Source: Locusta migratoria (lineage: Eukaryota; Arthropoda; Insecta; Orthoptera; Acrididae). Taken from it: a stretch of 64,000 nt of DNA. Below are positions 11,012 through 23,008 of this stretch, piece after piece. Under the pieces are notes generated by a model, which did no database searches, was not told the DNA's origin, and saw only the letters and a program-made list of their open reading frames with translations. The stretch spans positions 658,257,676 through 658,321,675 of the forward strand of contig CM048744.1 in the NCBI GenBank assembly GCA_026315105.1, written 5' to 3'. The stretch's first letter is position 1; each line of letters begins with the position of its first letter. The position numbers were made by a program, and so were the translations under genes.

Positions 11012-12652
11012 ACTTGTTTAATAAATTCCCCAACTATCGGTTGTGTGAATGTTTAAACTTGACATAAACAGCATTGCAGCGACAGAATTAAAACGCAAGC
11101 GTCTGATCTCTCGGCCACTATTACGCACACAGGCTCAAGCTACGTCGTGTAAACTTTACGCGGATAAAAGTTCTTCTGTGGCGGGCGGCTGTAAAAACAA
11201 CTGTTATCGGTTTGCCCGCGCTTAAGTCGCACCGTATACACGCGCAAATCTTCCACTACAAAGGAAAAAGCGCGGGGCGAAGCTTACGCCCCGTCGAGCT
11301 ACCCAGAATCTCCTCTGTACACCCTGCTGTAGCTATTTCATGTGAAAGGATGTGACGCAAAAAACGCAATTTGCAGCCAAAGGGCTGTTTCTAAAGAAAA
11401 AGACACAGGTAAAGGCTAGATTTAAGGTACGGGTAACAGTTTTGGTTTCCTAGAATGTCCCCCCGTTACATTCCTTCTGAAATTACGCAAAGAGCGTGTC
11501 TGACGTTTTTGCAAATAAGCATATCTTCCAGAAAACTTGCAAGAGAGGTTTTGTTACGTTTGGTGTCTTATTCATTTCATCTTACTGTTAGTGTCGTGTT
11601 CTAGATAGATATCGGTCGTTGAACATAATGAATCTGTTCGCTACAACAGAATAATAGGAAAGCATAACGTTTATTGGTAATACATAAAACGAAAACGTAG
11701 TAAAGTCACAGAGATCTAGGTAGTAGCCATCGACGTGTTTTATGCAGTTAAGAAACCCCAGAAGTTTAACATTACTGCGATCTCGTTTCAAAATATAAAA
11801 ACTGTATATCTGAAGGCTGTGTGACACCATTTCTTTGTAAAAATGTGTTCATATTCTCATCTATAGCAACAAATCATTACGTCTGTGACTGACTTACGTT
11901 TTGCTTCACTTTTTTTTAATTTTTTTTATGTCAGCTCTCCTTATTCTCTTCTTTTCCATTGTCTTACGTTGTTTCTATTTTACTTTCCTTGCTAATTTCG
12001 AGATTTGTACTTTGAACCGTTGTTTTGTCATTAACTCCCCTGTTCGTATTATGTTCACACTTTATCTGTTACCCAAATGTTTTCTGTCACGGGCTGTCTT
12101 TTCGTGTGAAGGGACACGCATGATTCTGCTTACGATGACGATACAATTTATCATTTTGATGCAAGTTCACATTTTCTGCCCAGCCCTTTTAACATGGTTG
12201 ACGAAAATAGCCATCAGGTCTTCATCTGCAAATGAATTACTCTTGATTTTTCCTCGAAAACGTCTCGTAACGAAAGATAGTCTGCATTCTCATGACCTTT
12301 GCCTTAACGGAAATATGTGTGAAATTAACTAAACTGGCGCGGTGCACAACGTTTTTGCTTTGAAACATCAGATGGCTTCTACTATTTTGTTTACCTATTA
12401 TTAATAACCGCAATTGTCTTAACATTACATGCTTCTAAACCATCGCGCTTAGCTCATTTGTTTCCACAATTTATGTATTCTTAGATATTCTGATGTTTGT
12501 GGCTTTCTTTCATTCATGACATGTTGTTACATTCTACACAACATAGAGTACTTTTTTTTCCTTTTTTTTTTTTTTTTCTTTCTTAAAGATTGTCTAATCT
12601 TAGGTGGTTCTAATCCTAGCACATATTAATTACTAAATTTTCTCTTTCTTCG
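11012..12652. other. unassigned AT-rich, no gene seen
   Basis: A 143-codon plus-strand frame (11,901-12,332) is rich in Phe, Leu and Ile, as expected of T-rich DNA, and has no recognisable domain. A T-rich run lies at about 12,549-12,580. Confidence 0.35.
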
Positions 12653-12842
12653 AATGTTCAAATGTTTGTAAATCCGAGGGACTTACCTGCTGCACTTTTC
12701 AGTCCCTGGGCTTACAAACTACTTAAACTAACCTAAGGACAACACACACCCATGCCGGAGGAGGACTCGAACCTCCGACGACGAGCAATCACGCGCTGCG
12801 CAGCTAGGCGCCTTAGAGCGATCGCCCACTCCATCGCAGCTC
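12653..12842 (-). repeat. SINE, group B
   Basis: Full-length minus-strand copy: tail at left, CCTAAGGACAACACACACC body, B box, and head ending near CTCCATCGCAGCT. A short flanking match (CTTCGA on both sides) may be a decayed target duplication. Confidence 0.9.
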
Positions 12843-13089
12843 CTTCGATCTTTTTAATTCAATTTGTCGTTTCTAAGAGAATCTTATCATTTGATCTTGT
12901 TTACTGTTTTGTTTTTAAACTTTTTTTTATTACTACTAAATCGTTTAGATACCTCACTAACACACCCCTACGACTAGTTCCATTTACTGACCTTTCTTAC
13001 TTTTTTTTTTATGACAAACTGTAGTCAGCTGTTCTAGTACATTTGGGTTTGACATTCAGTAATTTAAGAGGCCCTTTAAACGAGTACCA

Positions 13090-14412
13090 CAAACAATTAT
13101 TACACAGGCTATGGTCATTACTATACAGAGAGAAGAATTTGACAGAGCATTGAAAGACCTACGTCGAAGTAAGGTCCCTGGAGTGGACGACATTCCCTCA
13201 GAACTAATGAAGTCTCTGGGAAAGCCAGCCATGAGGGAACTATCACCTGATTCGTAAGCTGTATGAGACAGGAGAAATAACCTCAGACTTTAAGAAAAAT
13301 GTAATAATCTCCATTCCAAAGAAATCAGGCGCAGAAAGGTGTGAACATTATAGAATCATCACTTTAACAAGTCATGGTTGCAAAATTTTAACACGAATTA
13401 TTTACGGAAGGATGTAAAAGCTGGTAGAAGCCTACCTTGAGGAAGACCAGTTTGGATTCAGGAGAATGTAGGAACACGGGTATCCTAGAAGATAGATTAA
13501 GAAAAGGCAAACCTACATTTCTAGCTTTTGTAGATTTGGAGAAAACTTTTGACAATGTTGATTGGAATACACTCTTTCAAATTCTGAAATCAGCAAAATA
13601 GGGAACGGAAGGTTATTTACAACTTTTACAAAAACCAAACAGCAGTTATCAGAGTTGAAGGGCATGAAAGGGATGCAGAGTTTGGGAAGGGTATAAGAGA
13701 GGGTTGTAGCCTTTCTCCAATGTTATTCAATTGGTACATTGAGCAAACTATAAAGGAAAGCAATGAGAAATTTGGAGAAGGATTAAAGTTTAGGGAGAAG
13801 GAATAAAAACCTTTCTTTTTGCTGATGACATTGTAATTCTGTCAGAGGCAGCAAAGGACCTGGAGAAGCAATTGAACGGAATGGACAGTTGTGTTCAAAG
13901 GAGCATATAAGATAAACATTAACAAGAGCAAACCAAGAGTAATGGAATGCAGTTTTAGAAAATCAGGCGATGCTGAAGGAATTAAATTAGGTAATTAAGG
14001 CATTTGTGTGGAGTAAAACAGGGACGATGAACAGTGCGGACAGGACGAGAATAGAGGCTTTTGAAATGTGGTGCTACAGAAGAATGCTGAAGATAGGTGG
14101 GTGGACCGCATAACTAATGAAGAGGTGCTGAACAGAATTGGGGAGAAAAGGAATTTGTGGCGTACCTTGGTTAAAAGAAGGGATAGACTGATATGACACA
14201 TTCTTAGACACAAAGGAATCGTGTATTTAGCGTTGGAGGGAAGTGTGGGGGGTAAAAACCGCAGAAGGAGACCAGAGGGACGAATACAGTAAACAGATTC
14301 AAATGAATGTAGGTTGCAAGTCTTATGAGGAGATGAAGAGGCTTGTTCAGAATAGAGTGCAGAGCTGCATCAAACCAGTCTCCGGACTGAAGACCACAAC
14401 AATACAACAACA
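13090..14412 (+). mobile_element. RTE-clade LINE, heavily decayed
   Basis: Reads from the EFDRALKDL block (about 13,135) through VDLEKTFDNVDW, VREGCSLSPMLF, FADD (13,818-13,829), the NKSKPRVMEC segment, the C-terminal block AFEMWCYRRMLK, and the AACAATACAACAAC tail. Several frameshifts and small deletions break the frame. One deletion removes most of the region between GNETIK and the FVWS block. The endonuclease is missing. Confidence 0.85.
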
Positions 14413-15079
14413 TAGTCATTCACTCTAGCCAACCATCGGTCTCTGAACATTTATCTGACAAAATAAATGAACAAAATAAAAACTGCACGCAACTACAAAT
14501 AAGGCTGCTCTTCATTAATATGCGATTCAGTTTTACTGGTATATTGTGGCGATATGTAATAGAAATAACTTAAAATACCATTTTTTTTCTCTTCGCTAAA
14601 ATGATGGGAATATATGTGGCTATTATCGATAAATAATCAGTGCTGTAAAATAAACACTTGTCCACTGCACCATTACGTTTACAGGCGACACATCTTACGC
14701 AGATGATAAACGAATTTCGTAAACCGTTTTTCGCTTTCGTGCTGACATGGTTACCGTGCACTCCGTCAAATATTTACCTTTATCCTTCACCGCAGAAAAA
14801 TCCATATTAGCCGAAAAGACGCAATCACATTCCAAATACGATTTCATTTATATAAACAGGAAAATCGATTGTTGAAATGAAAAACCGCTTTTCAAAATCG
14901 GATTTCCAGAATGTATTTTGCATTGTTTATATTATCAAGCAGAATTGGGAAATCGGTTTACGAAATGCGGTTTCCCATTAAACGGAGTGTACGGCTGAGC
15001 TTAAATAATTTCAGATCACGTCTCTTTTGTATTTTTAATGCCCGCATTTCCGACTATCAATATTTAGATGTAGCTGATT
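14413..15079. other. unassigned, with short inverted repeats
   Basis: Between 14,757 and 14,994 the ends form an imperfect inverted repeat (GTGCACTCCGT against ACGGAGTGTAC), and motifs of the AATCG/CGATT type recur inside. It may be a small non-autonomous DNA element, but I see no target duplication. Confidence 0.3.
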
Positions 15080-15084
15080 GATAT

Positions 15085-15145
15085 ATGGTAAAGTGCCAGA
15101 ATACACATCCAAAGATTGCGGCTTCGATTCCCGGTCAATACTTTC
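15085..15145 (+). repeat. tRNA-like sequence
   Basis: A GTAAAGTGCCAGA segment is followed 25 bases later by GCTTCGATTCCCGGTCA. The spacing and content fit an A/B-box tRNA-derived head, with no matching acceptor stem. Probably a SINE fragment of a different family. Confidence 0.4.
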
Positions 15146-15298
15146 ATCTGTCATCGTACAATAAAGTCTTTCACGCCGGAGTCATAATATCTGACGAATC
15201 TTCCGGATTGTATTGCCGTGGTCCAAGAAACATTTCTGCTCCTGACGTTTCGTCCAGAGCTGCGCTGAATATCTTCATGGTGCTCCTGGTATTGCTGA

Positions 15299-15605
15299 AT
15301 GTCAAATGTTTGTAATCCTATGGGGCCAAACTACGTCGGTTATCAGTCCCTAGTCTAACCAACTACTTAAACTAAGTTAAATGAACTTAAGGACAACACA
15401 CACACATCCGTGCCCGAAGGAGGATTCGAACCTCCGACGCAGGAGGTCGCGCGATCCGTAATGTGGCGCTCCGGACGGCCTTTTTCTCTCTCTCTCTCTC
15501 TCTCTCTATGGGTAGTTCTAGTCATTGCGGACACTGATCGTATTTGTTCTTGGTTCAGCTTTTTTATTACAGCCTGAGCCACGGCGCCCGGTACCACTCG
15601 ACTAC
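15299..15605 (-). repeat. SINE, group B, with interrupted head
   Basis: The tail, body and B-box region run from 15,299 to about 15,480. The outermost head motif (ACTACTCCTGCGCGGC, seen intact in the copy ending at 32,637) reappears at about 15,600 after a spacer of roughly 110 bases containing (TC)n at 15,484-15,507. Either DNA was inserted in the head or two partial copies lie side by side. Confidence 0.7.
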
Positions 15606-16129
15606 TCCTGCGCGGCGGAGTTGCTGAGACTTGCTGACTGGCTACAAGATTTTTAGACAGAGCCAGAAGACTTTGCACGCCGGAAAATCGAAACGAGGAA
15701 TTATAACATATGATACAGGCTTTCCAGAAGAATGGGTATTTATGCAAAGAAGTATGTAGAGTTCTGCGACGAAGGAACAGTAGGCTACATGATAACAATT
15801 AAACACAGCGATTTAAGAACATGGTTTCTCTTTCCTTTATCAAAAAGATACTTATCAGATCGGGAAGGGTTTACAAAAACCATTATTAAAGCGGTTTTTA
15901 GGGCAACTACAATGCGTAAAGGATAGTTACGCTCATTTGTCACCATGTGGGATGTATAAGATTCACATGTATGCGAAACTTTCCGATCCGTCTAAGCTGG
16001 CGGAGACTCTGTATGGGACGCGTGGAGTTGATGTGACAGCTCTGATACGTCTGGATACGATAGGTGACACTTGAGTGCGCATCCTGGCAGATCACTTCCA
16101 TTGTGCATTCTGATGGGCAATTCCAGTAG
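15606..16129. other. unassigned
   Basis: No recognisable family. The end may belong to the Tc1 remnant that follows. Confidence 0.3.
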
Positions 16130-16460
16130 TACAATGGAACACCTCATCCGTCCAAAATGGCTGTAGAGTGGCTCTATGAACAATCTTCTAAGTTTAAACA
16201 CATTCGCTGCCCACCAAACTCTCCAGACATGGACATTATCGAGCACATGTGGGTTGCCTGCTGTTCAGACAACATCTCCCCCCACCCCTCTCGCACTCTT
16301 ACGGATTTGTGTAGAGCCCTACAGGCTGCACGGTTCCAGTTCCCTCCAGCACTACTTCATCATTAGTGGAGTCCATGCCACGCCGTGTTTCGGCACTTCC
16401 GCGTGCTCGCGGGTGCCCTGCACAATATTAGCCGTGTGTACCAGTATCTTCTGTTCTTCC
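16130..16460 (+). mobile_element. Tc1-type transposon, C-terminal remnant
   Basis: A 69-codon frame at 16,157-16,366 contains CPPNSPDMDIIEHMW, the third catalytic region (Glu) of Tc1-type DDE transposases, followed by an L..LCRALQAARFQFPPALL helix typical of the Tc1 C-terminus. The earlier catalytic residues and the inverted repeats are not seen. A dead fragment. Confidence 0.7.
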
Positions 16461-16680
16461 GTGTATAATCAGTCCACCAAAATCCAGGTACCCACCAAAA
16501 TCTGCATTTCAACGTGAGCTGGAAGTACTCACTTGGAACTGTGGGAATATCAGGGCCTCATAAGACGTGGCGAAATGCAACCCGCATGTAATGATACTTT
16601 CCTTTTTGCTTGGTGCTGCCGTTATAGTTAAAGTTAGGTACAGGTCTTGAAATATTACGGAGAAAAATAATTATGAAGAA

Positions 16681-16881
16681 ATTCAAATATTCAAATGTTT
16701 GTTAAGCTTAAGGGACTTAACTACGGGGTCATCATTCCCTAAACTTACAAATTACTTATGAACTAACTAATACTAAGGACGGCACAAATATCCATCCCGA
16801 GGGGAGATTCGAACCCCCGACCGTAGTGGCAGTGCAGACCGTGACTGGAGCGCCTCAGTCCCCTCGGCCACCGCGGCCGGC
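16681..16881 (-). repeat. SINE, group A
   Basis: Full-length minus-strand copy ending in the CCGCGGCCGGC head. Nine-base target duplication TATGAAGAA at 16,672-16,680 and 16,882-16,890. Confidence 0.95.
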
Positions 16882-16890
16882 TATGAAGAA

Positions 16891-17369
16891 GTGAACTACT
16901 GAACTCGATGTTTAGCGGTCGTAATAGTTTGAACAAAGACAACACCAGAAAACATCACTACATACGAAAGTGGCGGAACCCGTACTTTAACAGATATATT
17001 AGGTTTCCTGCACTTAGTTGGTCGCCTACTGAATGAACGTACTTTGATAGTCTTACTGCATTTTGTAAGATGATGCTTGGTTTCTTTAGTGGGGGATGCG
17101 TGAAGTAAATGACCGGGAAAAAATACTAGCTTGATTATGTCTATAATAAAATTTGTTGAAATTGATCGAACTTCGTTTAACAGTGAAGAGTCTTTGCAGG
17201 TATTGCAGTAAAAATCTAGTCACAAAGGTTACTTTAAATAACATCTAGAAACTTCCATTCGAATTATTATTATAAGTGCCCAGAATGGGTCCAAGCATCA
17301 TTTAACAAGTCAATGATATTCCTGATAAAATAGAAACATGATATTAATGTGGTAGTGATAGGTCATGGT
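16891..17369. other. unassigned AT-rich
   Basis: Nothing recognised. Confidence 0.3.
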
Positions 17370-17380
17370 AAAATAAGAAA

Positions 17381-17580
17381 GCCGGCCGCGGTGGCCGAGG
17401 TGACTGAGGCGCTCCAGTCACGGTGAGCACAGCCACTACGGTCGGGGGTTCGAATCCCCCCTCGGGCATGGATATTTGTGCCGTCTTTAGTCTTAGCTAG
17501 TTCATAAGTACTTTGTAAGCTTAGGGACTGATGACACCGTAGTTAAGTCCCATAAGTTGTACAAACGTTTGAACATTTTG
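17381..17580 (+). repeat. SINE, group A
   Basis: Full-length. Perfect 11-bp target duplication AAAATAAGAAA at 17,370-17,380 and 17,581-17,591. Confidence 0.96.
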
Positions 17581-17591
17581 AAAATAAGAAA

Positions 17592-18752
17592 AGGTATTCC
17601 ACGAAACTTAATTATTATTATTACTTTTACATCCTAAGCTCACCCACTTACATGTGAGTATAAAGACATCCAGGAGCTGCGTCTGTATCGTACGATGGCT
17701 AGAACAAGAAAAGACGAAATGCAATTCCGCTTTTTTTCCCAGCTCGAGAGAAAAAATTGAAAATAAAAAATAGCACACTATCACTACTCGCTGCCAAAGA
17801 AAGCGGTTGCCAGCGACAAGCGTCTCAGATATATTTTTAATGAAAAAAATCCTAATGTAATACTACACACACGCAATTACTGTGACGAGCGTGGAAGAGA
17901 ATACGGTTCGTACAGTCCGTGGAACGTGAGGAGAAAGCCTCAACATATGGAGAAAGGCTTCGGCTTGTCAACTGGAGTGGAAATATCTGACCATGAAATA
18001 GATTGTAGCAATCCTTATCAGACGAACTTACCCACGGAATGCAGAATATTTCTTTGCAACGGCAGATGTAGCCTTTGAATGGATTACATTATTAAACATA
18101 TTAAATGGTAGCTTGAGGTTTTCAATTTTATTTATGTTGTAAATCTGTGCAATTCATGTATACGAATTGTTACATGACAACTAAATGTGAGGCGGAGCAC
18201 GCGACTAGGACTTAGTCACCAAAACAATAATTGAGGGTGGAGCCTTGTCGCTACTAGTACCGTTTAACACTGCTGCGGCTTATACTCAGGCCCAGTAATT
18301 AACGCCACCGAGAGAAGTCGCGCAGTGGTTGAAATCCGCCTCCGGATATCCGGATTTAGCTTTGCCGCGATTTCCCTAAACCACTGCAGGCAAATTGCGG
18401 AATGACATTTCCGAATACCAGAGATACACTGGACAATTTAAAGCAGTCAATAAATACGAGGGTCGTTTGAATAGTCTGTGCAAAAATAAAAACTAGTAAC
18501 GTGTATGGCGGAAAATAATGCCGCGGCCGAGCTCATTGAGGCGCTATGCTACGATGCGTGAGGTTGTTTCCCGTTCCACGTTTCTTTCGTGAGTACGTGC
18601 GTCGCGAGCACGGGGCCCCGAGCTAATGCAGTCTTCCTTCCTTCTTTACTTCCCGGACTTCATTTATTTTCCTCCTCCCCTCCTTTCCTATCCTCACTCC
18701 TTCCCCTCCCCACCGGGGGACCGATAACCTTAGCAGTTTAGTCCACCTATCC
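17592..18752. other. unassigned; possible SINE scraps
   Basis: Around 18,518-18,545 a GCCGCGGCCGAG..GAGGCGCT segment resembles a SINE head. At about 18,715-18,745 GACCGATAACCTTAGCAGTT resembles a SINE tail of another subfamily, and a CT-rich run lies between. Too degraded to call a full element. Confidence 0.3.
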
Positions 18753-19189
18753 TAAGGCGGCCAAGTTTTTCAAAACTCAATGCGGGACATTTCTAGGATG
18801 TGAAGGAGGACGAAGATCACGTGACTGACTGTGCCAGTTATTCTGAAATTTTTAAAGTAACATATCTAACATGAGTGACACTTCCCTCTTAATTTTCCAT
18901 CTTTATTTACAATTCATTAATTTTTTCTCATGTCCTTTTTTAAATATCAGAGATCAGAGTCTGACAATTTTTGCATTTTCTTTCCCCGTTACATTTTTAA
19001 GATCACCTGCGTTTCCTGTACTACTTATATTTGTTCCAGCTCTTACAGCACCGTGCGCCACAGATTTTGATAAGTACCTTACTCCACCCAAAGAATTATG
19101 TTTTGCAGTAAACTCGAAATAAATTTCATAAGAACTACTTTTTAAAACCGTTTGAAGTACTCTACTATAGAAGTTCTTTCGATGAAGTG

Positions 19190-19235
<46 letters not shown>

Positions 19236-19804
19236 GTCTTACTACTTACAATGCTCACTCATTTTCGTTGTCGCATTTACAGAATTTCACCACCTTTTTA
19301 TTCCTGAAGGAAGTGAAATGAATGCTGATATTGTATTTGCATGTCAAATTTTAAAAACGTTTATACAAACTGTGATAATATTATCATGTTTGCCACCTTG
19401 AGCACCGAAAAATAGTCCATTACACTTATTCAAACGTATTTAAGAAGGCACAGAAAATATGCAAAAAACATAATTTTTTTAATAAGTCATCCTATGACCA
19501 AATGCAGTATCAGCTTGAAACTGCTAGCGAATTTGTTATTCTAAAATAGATGATGTGATCATCATCTACTGTAAGAAGACTGTCATTTCGCAGATGATGC
19601 ATTGTGAAGTTGACTTGCAAGCGGTATGACATAGCGTGCCGTACGCAAATAGTTTCGGCTTGTGCTCTTAGACCAACAATTTTTAAATTGCGGGAATGCG
19701 AGACGCTTTTGCCATTTTGCGGGACATTTTCAGTAATTATCCCAATGCGGGACGAGTCGAAATGCGTGACTGTCCCGCAGAATCCGGGACGGTTGGCCAC
19801 CTTA
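18753..19804. mobile_element. hAT-like non-autonomous DNA transposon
   Basis: Termini read TAAGGCGGCCAA at the left and TTGGCCACCTTA at the right, an 11-of-12 inverted match. A perfect 8-bp target duplication, ACCTATCC, lies at 18,745-18,752 and 19,805-19,812; that length is typical of hAT elements. Subterminal GCGGGAC motifs occur at both ends (18,781 and several times at 19,690-19,790). There is no transposase frame, and poly-T of 41 bases lies at 19,193-19,233. The superfamily is inferred only from target length and end structure. Confidence 0.72.
19193..19233. repeat. poly-T tract (41 bases)
   Basis: Uninterrupted T run inside the hAT-like element. It could be the poly-A tail of a retroelement inserted on the minus strand, but no body is recognisable next to it. 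Confidence 0.9.
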
Positions 19805-19935
19805 ACCTATCCCATCGAAATCCCAATTTAAAATTAAAAAAGAAAAAAGCGCAACTGGTTGCTACTATTTTAAAAACCATCACAGTTGCTGCAGTGAAAA
19901 AACTAATAAACGTATAATTTTACTTTCGGTTGTTT

Positions 19936-20160
19936 TCGGTCACCCAAGCCGTCAGCAACGGACGAGAAGCTAATACATTAATGGGAAATGCAGATTATCA
20001 TTACCGTCAACTGACAGAGCGTTTCAGTTTTGCGACAGTACACATCAAAATCTACTAATGATATGTACTCTGGCAAAACGTTGTATCAGTTGATAATGAG
20101 AATTTGAATTTGCCATTAACGTATTAGCCTTTTATCCGCTGATTATTGAGCGACAGAAAG
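19936..20160. repeat. long foldback hairpin
   Basis: The left arm (about 19,936-20,045) and right arm (about 20,058-20,160) are diverged inverted copies, for example GCTAATACATTAATGG against CCATTAACGTATTAGC. It has almost no central loop. It is probably a foldback MITE; the superfamily is unknown. Confidence 0.65.
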
Positions 20161-20165
20161 AGGTC

Positions 20166-21275
20166 GAGAATGAAGGACTATTACACAGTACAACGGGAAA
20201 AAATGTCTACAGGGGATATGTTAACCGGTCCTATATTATTTCCTTTCCTCCTCCATGTTGCCATGGATGACGTACAACAGTTTGCGTTTATATCGCAGTG
20301 ACAATGTACGCGAGGGTTGTAGATACTCCCCACTGCACTGTGTGAAGAATAGGAACTCAACATGTCTTCCATAATGTCCCCACGCAGATGATAGCACGCA
20401 GGTCGGAGTTCTTGAATGAGGCTGAAATTGCTAAACTCTTTGTAGGAACTGATCTAGTTACTGAATAAAACTGACATCCACGGGAATCGGGATGCCAACT
20501 AATTTCATTCAAAGTTAGCAGAAAACCAGTTAACTGCATAATAATATCAACATGTCACGCATTTTCTTAACTTGATCTAAAATGATTAAACATAGTCTTA
20601 TGACCGCCTACGTATGCATGTTACTCCTCCGAGTGCGTGTACTGAAGCCAGAAATATTACAACAGCTGGTGGTAAAATGCTGCTCTTTAAACTTAGGCCA
20701 GAGTAAATACTTCACTACATGTCGGAAGTATTTCCTGGCGATAGGCCTAAACTAGCACCGTAGTCAGTGTTCCGTCTCTAATAGCCCCCCTGTCAACGAG
20801 ACGATAACCCGTCCTTCCTTCCTTCCTTGCTACCTTTCCTCCTTTTATTTACGCGCTATTCTTTTGAAACGCATTTCTCATCTTAGATAGCAATTCGGAC
20901 CACTTCTAACTCTCCTTCTGCGTGCATCAATCTTCATTTTAATTCAATATTTCACGGAACCGGCGGCCTTCGCCACGCCCAACGTGTCGGTAGGGGGGTG
21001 GGGAGGAGGGGAAGCTGAGGCAGTAACGCCTTCTGAGGGGTCCATCTGGCACGCTTATTTAACGCGAGATTATAAGAAAGCCGTGAACAAATATTCAGGA
21101 TGAAAAATGCTCCTATCGCAGCAAGAATATGTTCTCAGATGCAAATACGAAAAACAGGATAACTGGCTTCTCTATTTATTTGGCAGTTTCAGAAACATTT
21201 AAATCAAATATCTGGACATATTCGCGCTTTTTACGATGGCTCACCGAGGGGGCAGGGGGCGTGGCGACGTTGCAT
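20166..21275. other. unassigned
   Basis: No gene or family recognised. Short TTCC repeats at about 20,812-20,830 and a G-rich patch near 20,990-21,020. Confidence 0.3.
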
Positions 21276-21290
21276 CTCTTATCGGCTCAA

Positions 21291-21480
21291 AAAATGTTCA
21301 AATGTTTGTTAAGCTTAAGGGGCTTAACTACTAGGTCATCAGTCCCTGAACTTACAAACGACTTATACTAAAGACGACACAAACATCCATGCCCGAGGGG
21401 GAATTCGAACCCCCGACGTGGAACGGCCTCGCACATCGGAGCATAGCGCCTCAATGCGCTCGGCCACTCCGACGCGGCCC
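21291..21480 (-). repeat. SINE, group A-like variant
   Basis: The tail and body match group A, while the head (GGCCACTCCGACGCGGCC on the minus side) is a different subtype. The B box is intact (GAATTCGAACCCCC as read here). No clean target duplication. Confidence 0.9.
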
Positions 21481-21699
21481 TCTTACTGGCGATGCATGTA
21501 TACTAAACTTCAGTGGCATGTATTGTACGTACTGGACGGCGTGAGAAATTCTGTGTGTGATGCTATACTACATGGCATAATCTTGCGTGATGCATATGTT
21601 ACTTGTAATGGTGTGTGATGTATTATGTCAAACATAGTGCCGCATTGATTCATTCAACACTATGTGATATTACAATGTAATTATCATCGCCGTCATTTA

Positions 21700-22560
21700 A
21701 GACTGATTATGTCTTTCAGCGTTTAGCCTGGAACATAGACACGCTTATAAAATTCCTCCATGATCGCCTGTTTCTCGCTAACATTCACGCCTCATCTGAT
21801 GTTTCGTCTGTTACTTCAAGATAATTCTTGACCGAATCGAAGTAATTTCTCCTTGGTGTACCTCGACTCCTCTTACCAATTACTGCCGTACCCACTAGTC
21901 TCTTTAGGTAACGTCGCGGTGGCGTAGCCGAGCGGTATAAAGCGTCTCGCTGCGGAGCGCGCGGTTGCTCGCCGTGGAGGTTCGAGTCCTCCCTGGGGCA
22001 TGGGTGTGTGTGTTTGTCCTTAGGTTAGTTTACCTAGGTTTAAGTAGTTTGTAAGCTACGGACTGATGACCACGCAGTTTGGTCCGATAGATTTACAAAC
22101 ATTTGAACATTTTTTTTCTTAGGTAACATTGCGTATAACATGACCCCGTCATCTAAGCGTGTTTTACTACATCTATTTTATTTCCTTATTATGGGTACCC
22201 TCCTATCATTGCTATATCTAATAGTACCTGCAATCATTCTTTCTACTTTCATATCTATAACCGCAACCTTTTATTAAGATAACCTGTATCCACTCAGCTT
22301 TCAGTCTCGTACAACAAAGTTAGTAGAAAGATTGAATGGTTCACTGAAAACGTAGTCTTGGAACTGACTTTTTTTCTTGCAGAAACGCGTAGATTGTAGC
22401 TCAGCACTCACGTTAAGACCTTTGCTACACCTTGATTCCAGTTCTTTCGCTATGTTGCCATCCTGGGACAAAATACATCCTAAGTACTTGAAAGTGACGA
22501 GCTCTTCTTTGTTTCTCTGATTTGGTAGAAAAAAATTGTTAGCAGTATAGGTTCTAAAGA
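21700..22560 (-). mobile_element. LINE C-terminal remnant (clade uncertain), split by a SINE
   Basis: Reading the minus strand in broken frames gives FKYLGCILSQDGNIAKELE (about 22,420-22,500), a reverse-transcriptase connection-region motif. Further downstream it gives GKRSRGTPRRNYFDSVKNYL (about 21,840-21,890), the basic end block common in LINE proteins. It is not the RTE copy type seen elsewhere here. The group B SINE at 21,913 interrupts it. Decayed and 5'-truncated. Confidence 0.55.
21913..22128 (+). repeat. SINE, group B, nested in LINE remnant
   Basis: Full-length head GTCGCGGTGGCGTAGCCGAG, B box GGTTCGAGTCC, GGGTGTGTGTG body and T-rich tail. Nine-base duplication TTAGGTAAC at 21,904-21,912 and 22,129-22,137. 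Confidence 0.95.
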
Positions 22561-22859
22561 TGTTGTTTTATTTGACAACTATTTTCCATCATTGAAAATG
22601 TTTTTAATTAACTCGCCGTTTAGTTCTTTTTATCCTTGTAAATTATGGTAACTTCTGCGGCCATACATAGAGGTCGCCTATGCTACACCTAAGTTCCTCA
22701 ATAGTATACTTTCCAATCAGTGGTATTTGCATGTGATCCATCGAGCTAACAACTTTTGTTAATGTTGACCGTTAAAGTATTATGCGTTTTTACATGCATC
22801 TTTTTCCGTTCTCCATTCAGGAGCGGTATGTATCTTTATAATTGTAAATACCAGAGATT

Positions 22860-22916
<57 letters not shown>

Positions 22917-22970
22917 GGTCTTTGTAACTATTTTTACCTATATATACTGTATTCTGTACTTTGTCACCAG
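22561..22970. other. unassigned with poly-T
   Basis: An uninterrupted 50-base poly-T lies at 22,862-22,911. The flanks are AT-rich and carry nothing else recognisable. Confidence 0.4.
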
Positions 22971-23008
22971 GCGCTCCGATGATGGGCTGGGCCCGAAAAG
23001 AGTCAGCG
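22971..23008 (+). ncRNA. hammerhead-ribozyme-like motif (degraded)
   Basis: GCGCT pairs with AGCG (stem I). The core reads CCGATGA where CTGATGA is expected, followed by one extra T, a GGGC/GCCC stem II, GAAA, then AGAGTC. The U4 position is mutated and helix III is poor, so I expect it to be inactive. AATAAA follows at about 23,019. Same architecture as the sites at 43,514 and 49,504. Confidence 0.45.

Noticed and set aside
11901..12332. 143-codon open frame
   Set aside because: Composition is that of T-rich DNA, rich in Phe/Leu/Ile; no domain, and no neighbouring gene structure.
18871..19122. Coding frame inside the hAT-like element
   Set aside because: 83 codons, Phe/Leu-rich, no transposase motif such as the hAT C-terminal dimerisation block.
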